Assembly: GCA_017893485.1 (NCBI GenBank)
Contig: CM030368.1
Coordinates: forward strand, 176,076,504-176,140,503
Length of the DNA stretch: 64,000 nt
Reading direction: 5' to 3'
Source: Hemerocallis citrina
Taxonomy: Eukaryota > Streptophyta > Magnoliopsida > Asparagales > Asphodelaceae
Shown here: in pieces, positions 33,669 to 45,155 of the stretch
How the letters are laid out: every line of letters begins with the position of its first letter
How positions within the stretch are numbered: the first letter of the stretch is position 1
Made by a program: the position numbers and the translations under genes
Notes under the pieces: model-generated
The model's input: the letters and a program-made list of their open reading frames with translations, nothing else
What the model was told of the DNA's origin: nothing
Databases searched by the model: none

Positions 33669-34636
33669 CTGGATAAGAATTTCATATGTAAATCATTCTT
33701 CAACAGGATTAAAGATTTGGGGCAAAAGCCTGCACAAACACATACACGCAATGTCCATGAATATCATAGTTTTCCAGTCACTATAGCTATGGCCAGGCCA
33801 CTACTTCAAAAAAGAAAAAAAATATATGGCCAGCCCTCGTTATCATAGCTTTAATATTACAAAAACACAAGTTTAAAAAGAAAATTAAAAATGCATCAAA
33901 TTAGAGAAGAAAGGATTACAAGTACAAATAACATTGTTGCTTTCACCTCTCTCCCACAGAGATGAGAACTACAATGACGAAAAAAAAAGAATTACAGTGA
34001 TTTTAAGAACATAAATATATCGAACAAAAACCTTCAAAGAATTGTCACTAAATTTAATATGCATGCTCATGATCGAAGTGAACGTGACTCTTTCCATCAA
34101 TGAAGTTGAGATTTCATGGCATTTTAGATACAGCATACAGTAGATCTACATCGTACCCAAAAATAAAAATCATCATATAAATCAAACCTTTTATTTATAT
34201 ATCGAGATATACTATAGGCGATAATTCTCTATTTCCCCTGACAAATGGCAATAACACAGTAAGGTAAACTAGAGTTATATATCCAATTGTACTAAACATA
34301 TCATGGTTCAAATATTCAGTAAATCATTTATTTCTCTTAACTGTCAGTTCTCATAAGTTCATAGTTATTATAAAATAATCCAAAATCGGAAAGCAGGTAT
34401 ACTGTAATATTTATCGTGCCTGTATACCCCAAAAGTAAGGAATACAGTGTTGATTAATGGCTAGTACACTGAACTACAGTAATAACATGAAATGGAAGTA
34501 TGGATGCAGGATTAGCTAGTTATCAGTAAAAAAGAAATAGATTACAATATATGTGTCATAGTTAAAGTGGTCATATTCAATCTATATACGAGTAGAACAT
34601 GTCAAAATTGAAATTTTAAAAAAAAGATACTTTACC

Positions 34637-34705
34637 TCAGAGCTTAAGAAGTGTGAATGTTGTAGCTGCTACAAGGAACACCATAGCGATCGCAACCCAA
34701 AAGTG
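34637..34705 (-). pseudogene. Exon-like tail with a membrane segment
   Basis: After a TTTGTCATAG acceptor the minus strand reads HFWVAIAMVFLVAATTFTLL then KL and a TGA stop. A hydrophobic C-terminal segment of about 18 residues suggests a tail-anchored or multi-pass membrane protein. I do not recognise the gene. Another exon-like stretch begins at 35696 (minus) after TTTCCATTAG: NESANEEAGSMKELIVFDGN. Confidence 0.4.
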
Positions 34706-35799
34706 CTATGACAAACAAAGGGATGATTCAGCAACAAAAAACTCAGATATATAAACAAATAGAAATTAAAAAGTATAGACATCTGAAACACAAAGTTAAA
34801 GCTTGTAGCAGCTACAACATGTATAAAGTCCATTATGCAAAATTAAGATGGTAACATATGCATCTAAACAAATTAGCAAAAAACTCCATAAACTCTAGTA
34901 GAAGACAAGTCCACAACCAGGTATCCCCCTTTTTTATGTGAAAATGTTAGGCTATCTAGTATGTGGGAAAATTTCTCCCGTGATCTTTACCAAGAGAGAA
35001 AAACAAACAAGTCCTTTATTGAAGATTAAGAGGAGTATTCATAGTAAAGACCCCAGAATCACTTTAACAAAAATAAAAGTTAACAAAACTTACAGGAAGC
35101 GTCTCCCAGATAGCGTCACACTCATACTGAGTATCAGAGCTCTACACATTCTGAGTAAGGGCAGAAACACAATATGAGGACAAAGAATACTTCAACGGAC
35201 AAATTAATACCATGATATGCCATTTCCAGAGAAAGGCTCAAAAGAAACACTAATTAGAACTGATATTCCCATTCACATCCTCACATCTCAGCTATGTCTT
35301 ACATCAGGGTAAGCACCTTAAAGCACTACAATTGAGTTTGAATTTAAGGAACATTAACAACTTCTACTTATTGTATCTCTCCATATGTTTGTGACAATGG
35401 GAGAAAATAGTAAATACTAAATAAGGACATAATATTTTGTCAATTGGTACATTTTATTTTAAGTCTTAGTTTTATACTTATATCATGCCACATAATTGAA
35501 GAACATGTTCTACTATCACAATTACAATATTGGATAACTGATGCAAACTAACCCTTTTGATGGAAAATGCTTCTATTCTCTCCAATTTCCTTAATCATGA
35601 AACTGTCGATAAATAAATTAAGGTTGACATCATGCCATTGCCGTCAAACACTATCAATTCTTTCATGGAGCCTGCTTCTTCATTGGCGGACTCATTCTAA
35701 TGGAAAAATATTACAATGATGATGATAAAATATAAAACACTCTTCCACTTAGAATGCATATCTGTGTCTAAACACCTTCAAGGAGCCATTCTTCTGTAT

Positions 35800-36175
35800 T
35801 GCCGAGGAAGTGGCGAGGGATTTGGGGTAGGGTTTTGCGAGAAAGATAGAGAGAGAGATAGAGTAAATTAGAGTAGAGTGGGTAGTGGCGAGGGATTTGG
35901 GGTAGGGTTTTGCGAGAAAGAGAGAGAGAGAGATAGAGTAAATTAGTAGAGTAGAGTGGGAAATGTGGGGGTGGATTTTTAAGGACCTATTGCGGCGTTT
36001 CTACAATAAAACGCTGGTATAGCCCATTTCTATTCAGGCATTTTCTACAAACGCCGGTATATAGAAGGGTATATTGATTTTTAAGAACCTATTGCAGCGT
36101 TTCTACAATAAAACGCTGGTATAGCCCATTTCTATCCAGGCATTTTCTACAAACGCCGGTATATAGCAGGGTATA
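35800..36175. repeat. Short tandem duplications at CACTA right end
   Basis: A segment of about 74 bp (GTGGCGAGGGATTTGGGGTA...) is doubled at 35812-35950. A segment of about 102 bp (TTTTTAAGGACCTATTG...) is doubled at 35976-36175. On the minus strand the first resembles a 5'UTR leading to an ATG near 35802. Confidence 0.7.
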
Positions 36176-36265
36176 TTTATTTGCTTTAATTCTAAACGTC
36201 TATCCTTGCGCTTTTACCAAATGTCAGGGTAGAATCGCCGAGATAGACATTTTATTTTATATTGT

Positions 36266-36295
36266 GGGGAGGGTGGGGAGGGTGGGGAGGGTGGG
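36266..36295 (+). other. G-quadruplex-prone tract at the CACTA/LINE junction
   Basis: GGGGAGGGTGGGGAGGGTGG and onward: seven G-runs of three or four with one-base loops. It lies exactly where the CACTA-like element ends. Confidence 0.7.
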
Positions 36296-36997
36296 AAAGC
36301 TAACACGCGGCAAGGAGAGGAAGAGAAGGAGGATGGGAGCAGTGTTATTGAGGCAATATTCATAAAAGAGGTCGAAAGAAGAGTGCAGGGGGAAGTAAAA
36401 AAAGAGGGTAAGAGTCATGTTAGATTCATTGGCAACCGAGCAAAAGCAATTTAGAGCGGGCTTCGGAGTCGGACAATGAGTCCATTGAGAGTGGGGAACT
36501 ACAGTCGAGGGGAGAAACAGGGTTACACAATATATCAGAAGATACTCCGGTGGAGGAAGCGACACCAAAGAGAAGAACCGATAAGGCGGAGGAGAGAAAT
36601 CGGTGTAGTGACAGACAACACAAGAAAGGGGGAAAACCGATGACAGCAAAGGAAATCTATAAGAAGGTGGGAAAGCGGAAGAGCTACGAAAATATCGCAA
36701 GTACCCATGCACCTATTTCAATTTTATGTTCTATTCCAGATTCAATATTAATTCAGTTTCCAGATGTTTATGGTATCAATTTTCTTCATTCACATAATGC
36801 ACACATGAACCGCTTGGACACTATTAGGAATAGGTAGGCAGACAATGTCCGCAAGGTCTAGCAGGTTTTAGGCAGGGAGACAGATGTAGATTGCGTCTCC
36901 CAGAATTTGGTTGGGCATGTTAATGCCCATCAGGGAGAGGGGGTCTCAAACATTATTAATGTCTAAAATCCCATTTTGGAATGTGAGAGGGCTTGGC
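36267..36997 (+). pseudogene. LINE: ORF1 tail and ORF2 start
   Basis: Acidic, hydrophilic ORF1 tail (ESIESGELQSRGETGLHNIS, TPKRRTDKAEERNRCSDRQH) followed by an ATG at 36959 reading MSKIPFWNVRGLG. The motif (K)IxxWNVRGLG is the start of the LINE apurinic endonuclease, so this is the ORF2 start. Solo LTR C interrupts it after GLG; the duplication TTGGC (36993-36997) repeats at 40379. Confidence 0.75.
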
Positions 36998-37048
36998 TGT
37001 AACATCCTAAAATTTTCGATTAATCAATATGAAGTTTTCTTTTATTTT

Positions 37049-37064
37049 CACGTGTCTTGCACGT
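37049..37064 (+). promoter_or_regulatory. Phased ACGT pair in LTR C
   Basis: CACGTGTCTTGCACGT, cores at 37050 and 37061, 11 bp apart. A second pair of G-boxes lies at 37356-37378 with 17 bp spacing. Confidence 0.55.
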
Positions 37065-37537
37065 ACAATTTAATATGTGTATTTTAGCTTTAAAAAATAT
37101 TCTTATATCATGAATAAACATTCTTCTCTTTTTAAATTAAAAGGCCTACTTTAACCTTTAGGCCTAATAGTTAAATTCTAGCCCACTTTAAAAAATTAAT
37201 TAATTTAATTAGAGAGCCCATGGTCTTTAGCCCACCTAATTGGCCCACTAGTTAATTTTAATAATAATTAATATAACTCGTAGTGTAGACTTGATCAAGT
37301 AGCAAATAAACTAACAATTTAATGTACAAACTAATTTGTAGTATGCATAGTGTGACACGTGCATTGCAAAAGCACGTGGATTGAATGAGAAGGGGGTGGC
37401 CAGATTGTTCATAGAGTGGGAGTGATGGAGAGAGTGGTGAGGTGGTTATGTGATGGTGGGTAATTCTTCTAACTCCCAAATGCATCGTAGCATTTCATCT
37501 AAACTCATCTCAACCCTCCATTTGAGCTTGAGTTATG

Positions 37538-37545
37538 TATAAATA
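37538..37545 (+). promoter_or_regulatory. TATA box of LTR C
   Basis: TATAAATA, followed by a purine-rich leader (AGAAGAAAAAAGAAAAG) and, 300 bp on, the donor-like CAAAAG|GTGGGC at 37840. Confidence 0.6.
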
Positions 37546-38721
37546 CCCCTCCCTTATCTTCTTCATGACTTGCATTAGATTTATTCACAAGAGAAGAAAA
37601 AAGAAAAGAAACAAATTGTGAGGAAAAGAAAGAGTTCTGTGAGTAAAAGATTGAAAGGTTGTGTGTTTGTGTGCTCTTGCAACATTGGAGGCCGGCCATA
37701 CATCAAGAGGAGAAGGAGCTCGGGTTCACACTAGCAAGGAGGAGAAGGCTCGAATTTTGTGGCACAACTAGGAGGAGAAGGGAACCATTCGTGCGTTCAA
37801 TGAGTTCTTTAGGAGTTTTTCCAATTGTTTCATCAAAAGGTGGGCAATTTCTCAAACTTCTACCACAGATACCATGCTAGGATTTGAAATTATGAATATG
37901 TTAGAAATAAGTAGGAAATTTTGCTTTATACTTGTTGAAGAGACTAGTAAGAAAAGAAACTCTAGTTTAACTACATGAAAAAGTTAGTAAAATAGATTGA
38001 AATATGTCGAATAAGATTTGTTATCATGCTTTGTTAATATATTTGCATGCTAGAATACATATGAATTGATGTAACATGATTATATGAAATTTCACTATGA
38101 ATGAGTTGTAGAATGCAATATGTGAAAATTGCACTTATGAATGAATTGTAGAATGCAAAATAATGTCTTTGGATTGTGGGATAAGTGGATTAGTTGCAAT
38201 AAGTGTGTTTAAATTGCATTTATGAAAATTGTCATATTCACTAGATTATCATCTATGTTGTCTCCTTGAAACATAAGAAAAGATTAGTTTTGTAAACCTA
38301 AGACTAATTTAAGAGCTTTTGTTAAAGATGAAAAATTGTATGAACACATTGTGAATGAAAGGGGAATATGTTGATAACAGATTCTTCTAAAAAGAAATTT
38401 CTTCTATGTCAAAAATGTATTAATATTCCATTTTTTTTAAGAACTAAAGAGAAATAGTCTATTATGTGTTTAAAAATGAGATTTTGACAATCTAAGAAAA
38501 TATAAGTTACTGTTTTTCAAATATAAGTTACTGTTTTTCAAAGAAAAATATTCTGGAGAAAATATAGATTTGTATAAGAACAAATTGTTTGATAAAAATT
38601 GAGTTTATTAAAGGAAGAACTCGATATAGTACAGTCTAATACAAAAGTATTTTAATCCGAATCTATATCGGTTAGTCACTCAGACCTACTGGTCTTCGGG
38701 TGCGTTTTGGGTTCGTTACTG

Positions 38722-38776
38722 TAGCTGAGCGGAGTAGTTGGTCTTGGGTTCGAGTCTCTAAAGAGACTTTATTTTT
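38722..38776 (+). ncRNA. tRNA-like module 1 in LTR C (degenerate)
   Basis: TAGCTGAGCGG (A-box-like) and GGTTCGAGTCT (B-box-like, 38747-38757) with TTTTT at 38772. Only 25 nt separate the boxes, too few for a tRNA, so a deletion or chance is possible. Confidence 0.3.
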
Positions 38777-38860
38777 CTGAACATTTGATTTTAATTCAAA
38801 TCCGAAAGCCAAACCTTAAGTATAATTTAAGTTCTCTGTATGACAGTTAGTCACTCTTGG

Positions 38861-38951
38861 ACTTACTGGTTCTCGGGTGTGATTTGGGTCGGTTACTGTT
38901 CACTGACGGGGGGTTTGACTGGGTTCGAATCCAGTCTTTGGCCATTTTTTT
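38861..38951 (+). ncRNA. tRNA-like module 2 in LTR C
   Basis: A perfect B box GGTTCGAATCC (38922-38932) sits in a GACTGG/CCAGTC stem like a T arm, followed by seven Ts at 38945-38951. The A box is weak (TTACTGG near 38865). Module spacing matches A and E. Confidence 0.4.
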
Positions 38952-40104
38952 GGAATTTTGATTTTTTTTTCTTTTTTTAAAGTAGTTTTTAAGTGTATAA
39001 AAATTGAGAAAAATTATTAGAATTCTTTAAAAAATACCTAGACTTCATGAAAATTATTTCTACAATATTTGACTTATTAAAATGGGAATTAGAAGCAAAT
39101 TTTGAGAAGAATGAATTAATAAAGTTTCTTAGAGTATGATTGTACTAATTAAATACAACAAACATTTTTTGAATGTAAAGAATTTTGGTGTAGAAATTTA
39201 AAATGTGATTTTTGACATGTAAAAATTGAGTAAGATTAAATATGAGATTATTGTTTAAATTATGCAAATTGTGCATGGAAAATGAAGTAAAAGAAACATG
39301 ATGAAATATGAAATTTATGAATATGAACTCTTTTTTTATGAACATGAAACGAGTTTGACACTAGAGTTTAGCTAAGTCCTTACATCGGCATAAATAAAAT
39401 TTTTGAAAGAGAAATGTGATGATAAAAAACCAAGATTAGGTCATGGTAAATGATTGATGTTTAAAGACCGATGTAGAGGTAACGCTAATTCTAGAGTATT
39501 AATTTTATTCATGATTTAATTATCTAAGGATTTAACACATAGTGGAGATGTGATGAAAGTAAGAGAAAAACACAAGTATGATGGCCTCGGATCTACGGTG
39601 TGAGAGTATTCACAGGCTGCCTGCTTGATGCGTTATGTCATGGCGTGGTTACATCTCCGGAATTATTGGGACCGTGGCGACGCTTGTAGGGTGTTTGGTG
39701 ATTACGTAGTGACATCGTTCCATGACGGAGGTGAATTGTCCGAAGGTTATCTACATGATGTGTCATGTCATGACGTGGGATTCTCCTCCAGGCTGTCTGG
39801 GCATGGGCTCGTAACTCATAGAACTTCTATGATACTTACTGTAGTTACCGTAGTAGTTTAACTCATGGCAAGGGAATCAACCCTACAAGATGAAGAACGA
39901 TTAAGGGCTTTCCCTCGAACCTATCTAGTATGGGATGCATTAAATCCAAACAAGTGTGCATTAGTGTCATTAAATATAAATAACTGCATTAAGGACTAAG
40001 TGCACTTTCACACATGACATCAATAAGATAGTCCCCCCTTAGCTTTGTTTGTGAGAAGTGTGTGCTTTCTAAGTAAGAGAAATTGATGTATTATATCCTA
40101 GCGC

Positions 40105-40132
40105 CAGTTGTATGCAACTGACGTGCCCACAG
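40105..40132 (+). promoter_or_regulatory. Palindrome plus acceptor-like site in LTR C
   Basis: CAGTTGTATGCAACTG followed by ACGTGCCCACAG; one mismatch in the palindrome compared with LTR A. Confidence 0.55.
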
Positions 40133-40383
40133 TTCTATGTAGGATAAAGTGATTGACAAGACTAAAGAATGAGTTTTCTTAAAGGAATGTTCAAGTTGTT
40201 ATTTAATGTTCAAGTTGTTATTTAATTCATATATCATGTTGTAATTTATAATTCCGCTGCATTGATGTAATCATTGTTGTATAAAAAGTTTTAAGTTCCT
40301 TATTAAATTGTACGAAGTGACGTGTAAAGATCATGTGGAACTTCGAATTCAGACTTATTTGGAATTCGAGGTGTTACATTGGC

Positions 40384-41976
40384 AAGGCATTCAAGCAAAG
40401 GATGGTAGGGGAGGTTATTAAAAGTTAAATGGTGGATATGGTCTACTTGGAGGAGACCAAGTTGTCTCAACCATCTGACAGGTTTCTTAAGTCATTAAAG
40501 TTAAACCATATTAAGGAGTGGCGGTTCAAAGACGCTCAGGGAGCGTCAGGAGGGGTTATGGTTGGTATCAACACCAGTAATTTCGACTTACTGGATTGTT
40601 GGGTGGGCATCTTCACTATTTCGGTAGTTGTTCAAAGGAGGGCAAACGGTTGGAAGGAAATAATCATGATAGTTTACGGACAAACGACAGAAGACAAAGG
40701 AAGGATCTCTGGGATGAGTTAGTCGGTATTAGGAATTCATGGAACTTGTCATGGGTTCTAGGAGGGGATTTCAATATCGTCAGGCACGCGCATGAGAGGA
40801 ATGGAGGGGTGGGAATGGTCACGACAGAAGAACGTTCAATCATATCATCTCCATGCTCATGTTAATTAAGATACCGGTAAACGACAACAGATTTGCGTGG
40901 TCTAACCGAAACTGTTGCCCTGCTCTCACAAAGCTGGACAGGATTCTTAAGTCTGTAACTGAGAGACACAATTCCCATGGGCCTTGGTGCATTCTTGCAT
41001 TTGCAATACTTCGGACCACGCATCTTAGGGATGGGTGAAGAGGATAGAAAGAGCTGCAATACTTTTTTATTCGAGAAAATGTGGCTGTCTAGTGGGGAAT
41101 GGAATGAATTGGTCAAGGCCAGCTGGGAGAAGGAGACTAATCGTGTGGAACCAGTAGCAAGACTGATGAGGAAACTCCCCCGACTAAGAAAAAGGTTAAG
41201 AAAATGGAACAAGGAAACATTTGAAAATGTGTTGCGAAGGAAGGAGATGATATTGTAAGAAATAGATGACTTGGAGAAAAAGGCGGAAGCAGGTGACCTG
41301 GACGACAACCAGATTCGGCGGTTGATCACAAATAGGCAAGAAGTAATGTGGCACCAGCAGTCGAGGATCACTTGGCTACGAGAGGGTGATGCAAATACTA
41401 AGTATTTTTGCAAGGTATCCAACATGCGATGTAAGAATAACTACATGCACTCTTTGGACATTGAGGGGACGGTGGTCTCAGGTAGCAGCAGCTATCTGAG
41501 CACATAAATGGTACATATAGGGAGCTGTTTGGTAAAGCTATGGAAGGGCATTGCGAATCTGCAGGAGACCTTTGGGAGGAACTGGACAACGAGACTAGAC
41601 GTAGATTAACAGCCATCCAAGACCCATTCACTTCGAAAGAAATCAAAGCGGCGATTTGGTGTCTGGGCCAGGATAAAGCACCATGACCCCACAGTTTTCC
41701 AGTATTCTTTTACAAACGGTATTGGGACACCATGAAAGGGGATCTTATGGATGTTATGAATGTCCTTCTTGAAGGAACCCTGAATATGGGAAGGCTTAAA
41801 TACGCTAATGTCTGCTTGTTCCCGAAGAAGAAAATGATAACCAAAATAGGGGACTTCAGACCAATCAGTATGCTCAACTGTTCAGTCAAGATTATCTCTA
41901 AGGTGCTCACCAACAGGTTGAGGGGACTAAGTGGGGATATTGTGGAGGAATATCAGATAAGGTTTATCACAGGAAG
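40384..41976 (+). pseudogene. LINE ORF2: endonuclease and N-terminal reverse transcriptase
   Basis: Continues ORF2 after LTR C. Endonuclease parts: MVDMVYLEETKLSQPSDRF (catalytic Glu in LEETK), ASGGVMVG, and after a frame change SWVLGGDFNIVRHAHERNGG (Asp of GDFN) and NDNRFAWSN, LTKLDRIL. The SDH-type C-terminal motif is lost (LRTTHLRDG). Then RITWLREGDANTKYFCKVSN and EIKAAIWCLGQDKAP, followed by a stop where the RT has GPDG. GDFRPISMLNCSVKIISKVL and TNRLRGLSGDIVEEYQIRF are RT block motifs. At least five frame breaks. LTR D interrupts it at GS(41976). Confidence 0.85.
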
Positions 41977-42231
41977 TGTATCGCCATGAATTTCCATAAT
42001 AGAAATAAGAGATACAAATCCAGAATCTTTACTTCAATGCAATCCAAAAACAGTATAAAATACAGGAAAAATTAAAACTTTCTTTACAGCGGTTCATGTT
42101 ACAATGCACAGTGAAAATTTAAACACATTTAATACAACTTATTTCAACATTTAAACTCCAATCTTCTCAAAGTCCAAGATTTAACCCTTGCTCAAGCCAC
42201 TTACTTTGCAATCCTACAAAACTGTCAAAAA

Positions 42232-42259
42232 CTGTGGGCACGTCAGTTGAATGCAACCG
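42232..42259 (-). promoter_or_regulatory. Palindrome plus acceptor-like site in LTR D
   Basis: Plus strand CTGTGGGCACGTCAGTTG...; reverse complement of the A, C and E motif with two changes in the palindrome. Confidence 0.5.
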
Positions 42260-42587
42260 ACGCAATACTATAGTAATAGTGATACTCCAAAGTCTCACAA
42301 CCACAAACTTGTCGCACAACATAAAATAACACAATAATAGAAAAGATTCATAAATCAACAAGTGAAACTGAACTAAAAGAATAAGTGTGTGTTAAGAAAA
42401 CAAAAAAAATGCATAAAACATTGTTCAAGAGAACACAATGCACACGATACACACTAATGCATACTTGTTTGGATTTTATGCATCACATACTACATAGGTC
42501 TGAGGGCAAGCCCTTAGCATTCACCTCATTTACGGTTCAATCCCTCGCTATGCAATCCTACATCGGTGACAGAAGTAAGATTAGACA

Positions 42588-42930
42588 CTCCGTAAATAGA
42601 CCCCAGCCCCGAAATATATCCCGCCAGACTGTACAAGTGTAAACATGCAAGCACCCGTAAGCATCACTCTAACTCTGGAGAATCACCTCCATATCGTACA
42701 TTCTGCAAATAGAATCCAGTCTCGGAACTCATCCTGCTAGACTATACAAGTGTACTGCGCGAACATACCGTACATTCCGCAAATAGACCTCAGTCCCGGA
42801 ACTCATCCCGCCATACTGTACAAATGTAATTCATGAATATACCAAATCCATCTCACTTCTAGACATTCTGCAAATAGACACCAGTCCCAGAATATTATCC
42901 CGCCAGACTGTACAAGTGTACCGCGCAAAC
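42588..42930 (-). repeat. Diverged minisatellite in LTR D
   Basis: Four units around CATTC(C/T)GCAAATAGA(C/A)(C/A)(C/T)CAG, each with ATCCCGCCAGACTGTACAAG, about 70-110 bp apart. Confidence 0.65.
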
Positions 42931-44497
42931 ATATTAGAAAGACATAAAAATCACACAATCCCGGAAGACATCCGCCCGATTGAAAACAGAGCTCATACTT
43001 ATGTTGCCCAAGTTCCGTCACAACTCCCAATCTAGTGTCTGTTCTTAGGTTCAAACATAGGTAACCATAACCACCTAGAGCTAGCTCACCCCCACCGGAT
43101 TTCACTCACCAAAACTAGGAACACTAGCCCCTTTGGCTAATTTCCTACAATCAAAATAACCACTGCCAGTACCCTAGGATTCGCTGAGCCTCTAGTGCTC
43201 ACAACTCAATGCCTCAAGAATCTATCTAGGGTTCTCACAATACCCTAACATTCAATCAAGAACCTCCATTTGGCTCAATCATAAAAATATACTCCTCATT
43301 TCAAATTTAAAATTACTCCATTCCATACTTGAATACACAATCAATTTCCTGGAATTTCTTTTTCTTTTATCAATCAAAACTAAACAATAATCCTCCATAA
43401 ACACTGTGATTTATCCCTAAAATCTGAAATTTTATAGTTCCAAAAACTGAAACTTTTGCCTTTTAAAAACTGAAAAATAACCCCTTTAAAATCTGAAATA
43501 TCAATCGTTCAAAACTGAACATTTAACTCCTCAAAACCGAGAGTTTTACTTAATCTAAATTATAGAATTTGCAACACTCGGAATTGCATCTCAAACTGTT
43601 AAAATCTGAAAACAGGTTTTCTCAAAAATTTGAAATATATACATTCTCAATTTTGAAAACAAACCACTCAAAACTGAAATATATATTCTAAAAATTTAAG
43701 TTTACCTTCCATCTATAAACATATATCACGTCAAAAAATTTGTAATCCAATTATACGAAAGTTTGAACTCTAATTCATCAAAATTCTAAAACTAGATTCT
43801 TTATCAAATCTAAAACTTGCACATTCAAAACTTGATCTTAAAAATCAATTAACATTCACACAATTGCTAAATTTATACATATATATACATATCCATATAT
43901 GCACCAGGGTTCTCAAACCCTGACACCACAAAATACCCTCACCATGTACACACCCGAGCCCTCTATTCCATGCCAACTGAAGGCCAGCACTGTGCAAACC
44001 CGAGGGTTGCACAGTGCAACCGAAACCTTCCCGCACCGTTCAACCCCAAACCGAAACCCTAGTATACTTCAAACTTGATTCATTGAGCCTCCAATACACT
44101 ATAATTCATTTATAATAACTAGGATTCAAAATATTAATATTCAATAAAAACAGTAAATTAAATCTCAAGATTTCATCTTTAGATCAAACAAACATGATTT
44201 TATAGATCCATATTAAGTTATAATCAACCACAACAATATACATGATCATACAATTAATTCTTGGGAATAAAAATTCAATCTTTTCATACCCTGACATGGT
44301 ATAATATTCAAACTCAATTATCTATGTCAAACACATAAAAAAAATTGACTTTTCACTTCATGATATCAATCAAACATCGTATATTAATCACCTCAATAAT
44401 TTATCTCATGAAAAATATCATATTCATGCTAACATACAACATAGATTCACAAAAATCAATCCCTAGCATGATACTACATCATTCAAGATCAAAAATA

Positions 44498-44506
44498 ACT
44501 TACAAG
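44498..44506 (-). other. Splice-donor-like site in LTR D
   Basis: Minus strand CTT|GTAAGT at 44503, at the position equivalent to the AAG|GTGGGC sites of A, C and E. Confidence 0.35.
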
Positions 44507-45036
44507 AAAGGTAGAGATATGCCCATCTCTTGAAGAATCCGAATAGAACACCTATAAAGCATTTCTCCTTCTAAAGCAAAAGTTTTTTCTCCTTGCTCCA
44601 AAAATTCACCCATAAATAAACCAAAAGAGGGGAGGCCGAAACTTGCTGCCTCAATATGTTGGCCAGGATTTGGATTAGGGCTTCTCAAGGAAAATTTACA
44701 AATAAGTCCCCAAAGATCCTATGTTTTATAAATTAGTTTATTTAGCAAATCAATTAAATATTTTCCATATATAACCAAATCAAATTTTCTCCTTGATCTG
44801 ATCCTCAAATCTCCACACCTGGTCGGCCCCAAATCAAGAAATTCAAAATGTTAAATTAAATTTTGGGCTCTTTTCATGGCCCAAAATGATTTCTTTAAAA
44901 AAGTTTCATTTTGTCAAAACAATTTCAAAGTAGTTTTCCTAATTCAAAATAAACTCAAAAATAAAAAATATTGCAATTTAATGAGAAAAAATAATTTTTG
45001 ACATGAAAATTTTAAATTTTGCATTCCATAATCTTT

Positions 45037-45055
45037 GCACGTGTTTTGCACGTGC
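45037..45055 (-). promoter_or_regulatory. Phased ACGT pair in LTR D
   Basis: GCACGTGTTTTGCACGTGC, two full G-boxes with cores at 45039 and 45050, 11 bp apart. Confidence 0.6.
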
Positions 45056-45155
45056 AAAACGATAAATTTCAAAAAGTAGTCGAAATAGTCCAATAAATTA
45101 AATTAAAATTATTTAATAATTCAAAATAATACATTTAAATTTCTGGGGTGTTACA

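Larger units (their letters stand above)
32263..36266. mobile_element. CACTA-like element with captured gene pieces
   Basis: Left end CACTACATACCACATAGGC; right end, read inward on the minus strand, CACAATATAAAATAAAATG, a plausible decayed CACTA terminus. Flanks TGG and GGG may be a 3 bp duplication. Both ends have CTATCCCGGCATTTTT/AAACGCCGGTATAG-type subterminal repeats (32310-32620; 35990-36240), typical of CACTA elements. No transposase. Inside lie minus-strand exons of a universal stress protein gene and other exon-like pieces, plus a tiny Helitron. About 4.0 kb. Confidence 0.6.
36998..40378 (+). mobile_element. Long solo LTR C
   Basis: TGTAACATCCTAA ... GAGGTGTTACA with a perfect TTGGC duplication (36993-36997; 40379-40383). 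3381 bp, no coding capacity. It shares with A and E the ACGT pair, TATA box, AAG|GTGGGC site, two B-box modules, the GTATGGGATGCATTAAATCC block (39929) and the palindrome/acceptor. A single LTR without internal region implies LTR-LTR recombination. Confidence 0.9.
41977..45155 (-). mobile_element. Long solo LTR D
   Basis: Plus-strand ends TGTATCGCCATG and GGGGTGTTACA with a perfect GGAAG duplication (41972-41976; 45156-45160). Inverted relative to A, C and E. 3179 bp. It has the ACGT pair, the inverted palindrome/acceptor, the inverted CATACTACATAGGTC block (42488) and the minisatellite, but no recognisable tRNA-like modules. Between about 43380 and 43690 it is rich in AAACTGAAA-type motifs. 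Confidence 0.9.

Noticed and set aside
36257..36712. Minus-strand 151-residue ORF
   Set aside because: Opposite-strand shadow of the LINE ORF1 tail and the G-rich tract; composition is low-complexity.
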